Assembly: GCF_000599605.1 (NCBI RefSeq) | Contig: NZ_KK082670.1 | Location: forward strand, 26,479-81,448 | Length of the DNA stretch: 54,970 bases | From: Prevotella sp. HJM029 | GTDB lineage: Bacteria; Bacteroidota; Bacteroidia; Bacteroidales; Bacteroidaceae | Direction: 5' to 3' | In this document: positions 49,125-54,970 of the stretch, piece by piece | Numbering within the stretch: the stretch's first letter is position 1 | How the letters are laid out: each line of letters opens with the position of its first letter | Notes under the pieces: generated by a model | What the model was told of the DNA's origin: nothing | What the model saw: only the letters and a program-made list of their open reading frames with translations | The model's database searches: none | Program-made: the position numbers and the translations under genes

Positions 49125-49901
49125 TTATAACTTAAAGTTTATGGGTATCGCAAAAAGCGTGCGACACGGTTTATTTTTCTCTAATCCCGGTTTCCATTTC
49201 GGCATCAAACGCACCACACGCAATGCCTCTTGGTCGAGCAAAGGGTCGACACTATGCTCCACCTTTGCTCCCGAAATGCTACCATCTTTATTGATAATAA
49301 ACGACACCACCACCTTACCTTCGATGTGTTGTCGCTGCGCCATCAAGGGATAACGCAGATTGCTTGTAATCCATTTCATAAAGGCAACCATGCCCCCGGG
49401 ATATTCAGGAAGCTGTTCAACAATGCGGAAATGTAATGGGTTGTCATCTTCATTCACAGCCACAGGCGATTGTGCGGCGGTGTTCTCTCCCCCATCCTGT
49501 TCGTTGATGCGAGTGGCTTGTCCACCAATGCCCTGTGTCATATCGCCATTATTCGGACTAATTTGTTGTGCTATGGTGGTAGAATGATCTACCGCTTTCA
49601 CCCTTTCGGTCACCGCATGGACTGCCGATGCAGGAGCAGCAGCTATCATATCGTGCGTATCCATCGCAGGCATCATCTCCACGTCTTGGCTCATATCGTC
49701 CGTAATCGTGCTCTCCTCGCCATCAGAAGTAGAAGAGGTGGTCCACTCCAGCCCCACATAAAGCAAAGAAAGTGCCAACACCAGTCCTAACAAGAACCCT
49801 GTTAATCGGCGATGCTCCAAATCTGCTTGATATGATTTTTTTATATCCACACGCGTTACTCTCGTTCTCTTTCTACCCCTATTCGAGATAGGTGCTATCA
49901 T
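49125..49901 (-). CDS. TonB energy transducer
   Basis: MIAPISNRGRKRTRVTRVDI at 49901 gives a protein of 258 residues; an ATG eight codons earlier is possible. A basic cytoplasmic N-terminus is followed by one membrane helix (FLLGLVLALSLLYVGL) and a long periplasmic Thr/Asp/Gln-rich linker. The TonB C-terminal domain (about 160-258) shows RYPLMAQRQHIEGKVVVSFI, then KDGSISGAKVEHSVDPLLDQ and MPKWKPG. It transmits energy from ExbBD to outer-membrane receptors. It is the first gene of the operon. Confidence 0.88.
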   Translation of the reverse strand: MIAPISNRGRKRTRVTRVDIKKSYQADLEHRRLTGFLLGLVLALSLLYVGLEWTTSSTSDGEESTITDDMSQDVEMMPAMDTHDMIAAAPASAVHAVTERVKAVDHSTTIAQQISPNNGDMTQGIGGQATRINEQDGGENTAAQSPVAVNEDDNPLHFRIVEQLPEYPGGMVAFMKWITSNLRYPLMAQRQHIEGKVVVSFIINKDGSISGAKVEHSVDPLLDQEALRVVRLMPKWKPGLEKNKPCRTLFAIPINFKL

Positions 49902-49925
49902 CCTCTCGTTGTGACATGTCACCAA

Positions 49926-50212
49926 ACACTATGCTTTTAATGTGGAAAGACTACCATTTTGTACTACAATCTCTACCACTTTACGCTGCAATAGCTATGC
50001 TTTTTTTGTAAGCTTGCCACACCTTGTCGCGACAAGTCTGCTACATCTTGTTTGCAAGCGCCACTTCAAAGTCTTGTCAAAACAACGACACACACTATTT
50101 CCTGGCGCATAACTCCATAGCCCCTCACGCCATCAAGAATGACATTACCGCGCAAAAGTAATGTTTATATTTGGAAAAATCAGTATCTTTGCCGAATAAT
50201 TAGGAATTTTAA
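49926..50212. promoter_or_regulatory. Divergent tonB/porQ control region with a 14-bp palindrome
   Basis: This non-coding gap lies between the divergent tonB and porQ genes. CTTGTCGCGACAAG (50023-50036) is a perfect palindrome, with further CTTGTC or CTTG copies nearby, and AGCTTGC and GCAAGC frame a larger dyad. TATCTTTG at 50184-50191 is a good downstream promoter box for porQ; no clear TTTG box precedes it at the usual distance. Confidence 0.55.
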
Positions 50213-51160
50213 ATGAAAGTCATTGTCATCCTGTTCATGCTCTTTGGCATGGTCGGTGCAACCTTTGCGCAAACCCATCAGACGGCCTATCGTTTCTTGG
50301 CGCTGCCAGTTTCTGCGCATGCTGCAGCGCTCGGTGGCGACAACATCAGTTTGATAGAGAGCGATGAGACATTGATTTTTAATAATCCTGCCCTGCTTTC
50401 GTGCGTAGGAACCAACACGTTGAACTTCAATTTGATGAACTATGCGCAAGGAAGCAACATGCTCAGTGCCGCCTTTAACAGGGTTGTCAAAGAGCGGATG
50501 TCATGGGCTATCTCGGCACAATACATGCATTACGGCGAAATGCAACGCGTCAATGCGCAGCATGTGGCGCAAGGTACGTTTCAAGCCAACGACATCAGTT
50601 TGGCGGGTTACCTGTCTTACATGCTCACCGACAAGCTCGCCGGCGGCATAACAGCCAAGTTAATCACGTCCTATATCGGTGATTATCATTCCATCGCTGT
50701 GGGTGTGGACTTAGGTTTAAACTATTTTGACGATGCGCACAACCTGTCTTTATCGGCTGTGGCGAAGAATTTAGGAGGCCAACTCAAAGCCTATGATGAA
50801 ACGAAAGAGCCCATGCCTTTCGACCTTCAAGTGGGACTCACCAAACGATTTGGCACCTCTCCCTTTCGCATCTCGGCCACACTCATCGACCTCACCCACT
50901 GGAATGAGCGATTACTAAACCATGCTGTGGCAGGATTGGACGTCATTTTATCAAAGAATGTGTGGGTGGGTGCGGGCTATAGTTTTCGTCGTGCCCACGA
51001 GATGCACCTGCAATCGGCCAGCGATGACAGCAGCAGCTTTGGCGCAGGACTAAGCTTTGGCGCAGGTTTATACCTCGACCAGTTCAGCATCAACCTGTCG
51101 TATGGCAAATATCACGTGAGCAATCACGCTATTCATATAAATGTATCTTATTGTTTATGA
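50213..51160 (+). CDS. porQ: Type IX secretion system protein PorQ
   Basis: The 315-residue protein has a signal peptide ([18 protein letters not shown]) and a PorQ-like outer-membrane barrel sequence: [20 protein letters not shown], then FNNPALL, with beta strands ending in aromatic residues. PorQ binds the sortase PorU in the attachment complex of the type IX secretion system, which delivers CTD proteins to the cell surface. The cmk gene overlaps by 4 bases (ATGA). The PorE-like gene at 35822 is another T9SS candidate. Confidence 0.88.
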   Translation: MKVIVILFMLFGMVGATFAQTHQTAYRFLALPVSAHAAALGGDNISLIESDETLIFNNPALLSCVGTNTLNFNLMNYAQGSNMLSAAFNRVVKERMSWAISAQYMHYGEMQRVNAQHVAQGTFQANDISLAGYLSYMLTDKLAGGITAKLITSYIGDYHSIAVGVDLGLNYFDDAHNLSLSAVAKNLGGQLKAYDETKEPMPFDLQVGLTKRFGTSPFRISATLIDLTHWNERLLNHAVAGLDVILSKNVWVGAGYSFRRAHEMHLQSASDDSSSFGAGLSFGAGLYLDQFSINLSYGKYHVSNHAIHINVSYCL

Positions 51161-51867
51161 AGAAAATTATTATTGCAATTGATGGTTTTTCATCATGCGG
51201 AAAGAGCACCATGGCCAAGGCGTTAGCGCGCAAATTGGGCTATATCTATGTCGACACGGGCGCGATGTATCGTGCGGTCACACTTTATGCCATGCGCCAT
51301 CAGCTCATCAACGAGACGGGAACGGTGGACGAAACCGCATTGGCAAAACACATGAAAGCCATTCACATCAGCTTCAAAATAAATGAAACCACGGGGCGCC
51401 CCGACACCTATTTAAATAACGAATGCGTGGAGAACGACATTCGAACCTTAGCCGTTAGTCAGCAAGTGAGCCACATTGCATCCATCGATTTCGTGCGCGA
51501 AGCGTTGGTAAAGCAGCAGCAGGCTATGGGCAAAATGAAAGGTATTGTGATGGATGGTCGCGACATCGGCACCACCGTTTTCCCACAAGCCGAGCTAAAA
51601 ATTTTCGTAACAGCATCGGCAGAGGTGCGTGCTCAACGCCGCTTTGATGAGCTGAAAGCCAAAGGAATGCCCGCCGATTTCGATGCCATATTAAAGAATG
51701 TGGAGGAGCGCGATTATATCGATAGTCACCGTGAAGTGAGCCCTTTGCGGCAAGCAGACGATGCATTGGTGCTCGACAACAGCCACATGAGCATTGAAGC
51801 GCAAAACAAATGGCTGTTGGAACAAGTGGAAAAGGTTGTTGGAACGATGGATTGCACACCCGCATAA
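51157..51867 (+). CDS. cmk: Cytidylate kinase ((d)CMP kinase)
   Basis: [20 protein letters not shown] at 51157 carries the P-loop and overlaps the porQ stop (ATGA). The 236-residue enzyme has [15 protein letters not shown], the [15 protein letters not shown] motif and the lid [16 protein letters not shown], all normal for CMP kinase. It phosphorylates CMP and dCMP. The subtilase gene follows 13 bases after its stop. Confidence 0.95.
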   Translation: MKKIIIAIDGFSSCGKSTMAKALARKLGYIYVDTGAMYRAVTLYAMRHQLINETGTVDETALAKHMKAIHISFKINETTGRPDTYLNNECVENDIRTLAVSQQVSHIASIDFVREALVKQQQAMGKMKGIVMDGRDIGTTVFPQAELKIFVTASAEVRAQRRFDELKAKGMPADFDAILKNVEERDYIDSHREVSPLRQADDALVLDNSHMSIEAQNKWLLEQVEKVVGTMDCTPA

Positions 51868-51880
51868 ACAGCGTATGTAC

Positions 51881-53290
51881 ATGAAACGACGATACATTTT
51901 CTGCACCATCACACTTCTTCTTTGTGCGCTAACGGCCTTGGCCGGCATCACGCGCACAGAGAAAATAGCCTATCCGGGTGGGAAATGTTATTTGTTTCGG
52001 GTGACCTTGAAAGATAAGAACACACCTGCAAACCTCAGAAACAACCCTACTTTATTTCTATCGAAGCGTGCTCTTGAGCGCCGAATACAACAGCATTTGC
52101 CTATCGACTCAACCGATTGGCCCATCAATGCGAAATATCTGGCTGCGGTGCGTGCCCTGAAATCGGTACAAGTGGTGGGGAAAAGCAAATGGAACAACAC
52201 GCTCTTGGTGAAATGTAACGACGTGGGAAAAGCCTATAAATTGTCGCAGCTTCCATTTGTAAAGAGTATTCTTCAGGTGTTTTCTTCGCCCGATTCCATC
52301 AACACCAGCGAACGCACAAACTTCAGAAAAGAATTCAATCGTTGGGACACGCTGTCTTCTACCGACCCCTATGGCTTAGGGAAAGCACAGATTGCAGCAC
52401 TCAACGGCACACTGTTACACAAGATTGGCTATCGAGGACACGGCAAAATAATTGCGGTGTTGGACGCCGGATTCATGAATATTGATCGCATTCCCTGCCT
52501 GCAACAAATCAAGATTGCCGCTCAACACGATTGCGTCTTCCCGCCCTCGAAAAATATCTTTGCCGAGAGCGACCACGGCACGATGGTGCTTTCAACCATG
52601 GCTATGGATGCCAATGGCATCTTTATTGGCACTGCACCCGAAGCCTCTTATGCCCTCATTCGCTGTGAAGACAGGCAGTCGGAGAGCCTTGCCGAGGAAG
52701 ACTTTTGGGCCGAAGCGGTGGAATATGCCGACTCGATTGGCGCAGACATCATCAACTCATCGTTGGGCTATCACGACTTCGATGACGCCTCAACCAATCA
52801 CAAATACAGCGACATGGATGGCGAAAAGACCCTCATTTCGCATACGGCTTCGATGATTGTGAACAAAGGAATGATACTCGTAAGCAGTGCCGGAAACGAC
52901 GGAATGGGCACGTGGAAAAAGATTAATTTCCCTGCCGATGCCAAGCATATCCTCACCGTTGGTGCCATCATGCCATCGGGTGTGAATGCCGCTTTCAGTG
53001 CGATTGGTCCCACAGAAGATGGGCGCGTGAAACCCGACGTGATGGCTTATGGCAGTCCAACGACGGTGGTTTCGGGGCGCGGAACCATTATTGACGAGAT
53101 GGGAACATCGTTCTCCTCGCCCTTAGTTGCGGGGCTGATGGCTTGTTTGTGGCAAGCCCTTCCCCAAAAAACGGCGCGTGAATTAATCGATTTAGTGATT
53201 GCCAACAGCAGCAACTTTGCACAGCCCAACAACATTTATGGCTATGGTATTCCCAATTTTTGGAACGCTTATAACAACGCGAAACCATGA
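51881..53290 (+). CDS. Secreted S8 family (subtilisin-like) serine peptidase
   Basis: The start at 51881 gives MKRRYIFCTITLLLCALTALA, a signal peptide; upstream codons in the frame overlap cmk. The 469-residue protein has the subtilisin triad: D195 in IIAVLDAGFMNI, H232 in SDHGTMVLSTMA and S410 in GTSFSSPLVAGLMAC. The region 25-165 resembles a pro-domain. No T9SS C-terminal sorting domain is visible, since the frame ends soon after the catalytic serine, so it is probably periplasmic or lipid-free secreted. The start of xseA overlaps its stop by 4 bases. Confidence 0.9.
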   Translation: MKRRYIFCTITLLLCALTALAGITRTEKIAYPGGKCYLFRVTLKDKNTPANLRNNPTLFLSKRALERRIQQHLPIDSTDWPINAKYLAAVRALKSVQVVGKSKWNNTLLVKCNDVGKAYKLSQLPFVKSILQVFSSPDSINTSERTNFRKEFNRWDTLSSTDPYGLGKAQIAALNGTLLHKIGYRGHGKIIAVLDAGFMNIDRIPCLQQIKIAAQHDCVFPPSKNIFAESDHGTMVLSTMAMDANGIFIGTAPEASYALIRCEDRQSESLAEEDFWAEAVEYADSIGADIINSSLGYHDFDDASTNHKYSDMDGEKTLISHTASMIVNKGMILVSSAGNDGMGTWKKINFPADAKHILTVGAIMPSGVNAAFSAIGPTEDGRVKPDVMAYGSPTTVVSGRGTIIDEMGTSFSSPLVAGLMACLWQALPQKTARELIDLVIANSSNFAQPNNIYGYGIPNFWNAYNNAKP

Positions 53291-54579
53291 AGACAGTCAC
53301 CCTTTTTGAACTCAACAACCTCGTCAGAGAGGTGATTTCATCCATGCTTTCGGAAGAATATTGGGTGGAAGCCGAGCTTTCTGAGGTGCACGAAGTGCGC
53401 GGCCATTGCTACATGGAGCTGATACAAAAAGAGCTATTTAGCAACACACCCGTGGCCAAGGCGTCGGCAAAATGCTGGAAGAGCAAATGGACCTTGCTGC
53501 GCGAGAAGTTTGAAAAGGTGACGCACGAGGGGCTCAAACCGGGCATGAAAGTGTTGCTCAAGGTCTATGCCGACTTCCATGAAGCCTATGGTTTTGCGTG
53601 GATTGTGACCGACATTAACCCCGAATTTACGATGGGCGACATGGCTCGCAAACGGCAAGAGATTATCGACACGCTCAAAAGGGAGGGCGTTTTCGAACTG
53701 CAAAAAGAGCTTGTCTTACCCCAGTTTGCACAACGCATCGCGGTCATCTCGAGCGAAAATGCAGCGGGGTATGGCGACTTCTGCCACCAGCTGGCCGACA
53801 ATCCGCAGCAACTGAAGTTCTACACGTGTCTGTTTCCGGCGGTGATGCAAGGCGAAGGTGTGGAGAAAAGCGTCATCGCCGCGCTCAACAGCATCAACGA
53901 AAACATCGAAAAGTTCGACGCAGTGGTCATCATTCGTGGGGGCGGAGCAACGAGCGATTTAAGCGGTTTCGACACCCTTCGGCTGGCCGAGAATGTGGCC
54001 AACTTCCCCATTCCCATCATCACCGGCATCGGACACGACAGAGATGAGTCGATTGTTGACATGGTGGCCCACACGAAAGTGAAGACGCCCACGGCTGCAG
54101 CAGCCTTGCTCATCGACCACCTGAACCTCGTTTTAGAACGCCTTTTAGACGCGCAAGCCGAACTGATTGCCGCCGTGCGCCACCGAAACGAGTTGGAACA
54201 AGCACGCATAGTGCGCATGAGCGAGAAAATTCCGGTGCTCTTTTCGTTGGTGAAAACGCGCCAAGAACAGCGCATCGAGCGCCATCTTGCCAACATCACA
54301 ACTGCACTCAACGACAAGCTCTCACGCGAGCATCACCGGCTATCGCTCATCGAAAGCCAGCTCGCCCCCACCCTCTCGCAGCAGCTGACAAGAGAAAACT
54401 ATCGGCTGCAACTGCTGCAACAGCGGCTCGAAGCACTCAATCCGCAACGCCTGTTGCAACGCGGTTACAGCATAACGCTCTGCAAGGGAAAAGTGGTGAA
54501 GGATGCCCAGCAACTGAAAGCTGGCGATGAGATTGAAACCAAATTAGCAAACGGAAAAATAACATCGATTATACAATAA
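53287..54579 (+). CDS. xseA: Exodeoxyribonuclease VII large subunit
   Basis: The 430-residue protein has an OB-fold N-terminal domain (residues about 1-110, with LSEEYWVEAELSEVHEVRGH), a catalytic domain with IAVISSENAAGYGDF, DAVVIIRGGGATSDLSGFD, PIITGIGHDRDESIVDMVAH and KTPTAAAALL, and a long coiled coil to the end. It degrades single-stranded DNA from both ends together with XseB. It overlaps the subtilase stop and is followed by xseB after 4 bases. Confidence 0.95.
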   Translation: MKTVTLFELNNLVREVISSMLSEEYWVEAELSEVHEVRGHCYMELIQKELFSNTPVAKASAKCWKSKWTLLREKFEKVTHEGLKPGMKVLLKVYADFHEAYGFAWIVTDINPEFTMGDMARKRQEIIDTLKREGVFELQKELVLPQFAQRIAVISSENAAGYGDFCHQLADNPQQLKFYTCLFPAVMQGEGVEKSVIAALNSINENIEKFDAVVIIRGGGATSDLSGFDTLRLAENVANFPIPIITGIGHDRDESIVDMVAHTKVKTPTAAAALLIDHLNLVLERLLDAQAELIAAVRHRNELEQARIVRMSEKIPVLFSLVKTRQEQRIERHLANITTALNDKLSREHHRLSLIESQLAPTLSQQLTRENYRLQLLQQRLEALNPQRLLQRGYSITLCKGKVVKDAQQLKAGDEIETKLANGKITSIIQ

Positions 54580-54583
54580 AATT

Positions 54584-54775
54584 ATGGCTAAAGAAGAATT
54601 AAAATATGAAGAGGCAATGGCCACTTTAGAACAGATTGTTGCACGCATGGAAAACAATGAGCTCGATCTCGACACGATGAGCGAACAACTGAAAAAGGCG
54701 CAACGCCTCATTAAACTGTGCAAAGACAAGCTCACGAAGACCGACCAGGAAATTCGGAAGATTCTCAACGAATAG
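54584..54775 (+). CDS. xseB: Exodeoxyribonuclease VII small subunit
   Basis: The 63-residue helical protein (KYEEAMATLEQIVARMENNE, LDLDTMSEQLKKAQRLIKLC) is the usual size and pattern of XseB. Several copies of it bind the coiled coil of XseA to give the active enzyme. It is the last gene of the porQ-cmk-subtilase-xseA-xseB run. Confidence 0.93.
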   Translation: MAKEELKYEEAMATLEQIVARMENNELDLDTMSEQLKKAQRLIKLCKDKLTKTDQEIRKILNE

Positions 54776-54857
54776 CGGGCACAACGCGGCCGGGAAAGGT
54801 GGAGGTGCGCCCAGCTTTTGCATGCCCCATTGCAAATAAAGGCTCGAAACAGACGCC

Positions 54858-54879
54858 TTTTGAGGTGCGCACCCCAAAA
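54858..54879 (+). terminator. Hairpin after xseB
   Basis: TTTTGAGGTGCG (54858-54869) and CGCACCCCAAAA (54868-54879) form a near-perfect dyad with one mispairing per arm, centred on GGTGCGCACC. Its place behind xseB and its flanking T and A runs suit a bidirectional terminator. Confidence 0.5.
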
Positions 54880-54890
54880 AACATCAAGAA

Positions 54891-54970
54891 AAATTTTTTC
54901 GCGTTGGAACGACCCTCAGAACCAACGAGAAATTTTATTTTCGCGTTGGAACGACCCTCAGGACCAATGA
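54891..54970. repeat. Start of a second 42-bp-period hairpin repeat array, cut by the window edge
   Basis: GCGTTGGAACGACCCTCAG occurs at 54901-54919 and 54943-54961, exactly 42 bp apart, each preceded by an A/T-rich AAATTTT stretch. In each unit CGTTGG pairs with CCAACG (second unit CCAATG, a G-U pair), with a 14-nt loop. The period is the same as in the array at 28900-29166 although the sequence differs. The array continues beyond the window. Confidence 0.75.

Overview
The window looks like the chromosome of a Bacteroidales bacterium, most likely Prevotellaceae. The evidence is a set of Bacteroidota-only families (type IX secretion PorQ and a PorE-like OmpA protein, DUF6249, DUF5056, DUF3408, DUF6261), Bacteroidota-style promoters (TTTG, 19-21 nt, TAnnTTTG), and a MobA/MobC-VapE-paired HTH-paired tyrosine recombinase element of the Bacteroides kind. 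No tRNA or rRNA gene was seen.

Region 1 (1 to about 17700) is a mobilizable integrative element whose left end lies outside the window. On the minus strand it carries a relaxase (cut by the window edge), MobC, a candidate oriT with three 22-bp-period palindromic iterons, a DUF3408 protein, a toprim primase and a VapE-type ATPase with a frameshifted C-terminus. On the plus strand follow two excisionase-like HTH proteins and a visibly A/T-richer cargo block (about 5900-14300). The cargo is a truncated HU-like gene, a SIR2-HerA anti-phage pair, DinD, and a seven-gene co-directional cassette (a lipocalin-like protein, a HEAT-repeat protein, a P-loop kinase fused to DUF3781, ClbS/DfsB, GNAT, HXXEE, methyltransferase). 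A small protein with a probable frameshift and two tandem tyrosine recombinases close the right end. No conjugation apparatus is visible, so transfer would need a helper.

Region 2 (about 17860-20700) is a degraded RHS locus: a truncated signal-peptide ORF, an RHS core with a Gly-rich membrane-type C-terminal tip, and a membrane protein directly behind it that is a candidate immunity protein.

Region 3 (20888-28702) holds a small GNAT, a MATE exporter, a cytidylate-kinase-like protein, a phosphodiesterase, then rmlB, purT, an FdtA-like ketoisomerase, a FemAB-like acyltransferase and an FdtB-like aminotransferase. The last three plus rmlB make a plausible route to an acylated dTDP-3-amino-3,6-dideoxyhexose.

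Region 4 (28703-30214) is the most unusual part: a promoter, seven tandem copies of a 41/42-bp unit each with the same perfect hairpin, then a Lys-rich DUF6261 protein and a strong terminator. A second array with a different sequence but the same 42-bp period and a hairpin per unit starts at the right window edge (54901 on). Together they suggest a recurring, undescribed type of locus.

Region 5 (30268-54775) is ordinary core chromosome: cdd-lutABC, topB, a PorE-like protein, a nitroreductase with its TetR regulator and twin operators, a DUF6249-ECF sigma-DUF5056 operon, rsmF-type methyltransferase with folA, an Lrp regulator, a TonB-prenyl synthase-TatD-ExbB-ExbD operon, then porQ-cmk-subtilase-xseA-xseB. 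Three single-base homopolymer frameshifts (3517-3521, 14562-14564, 18173-18178) should be checked as either decay or sequencing error.
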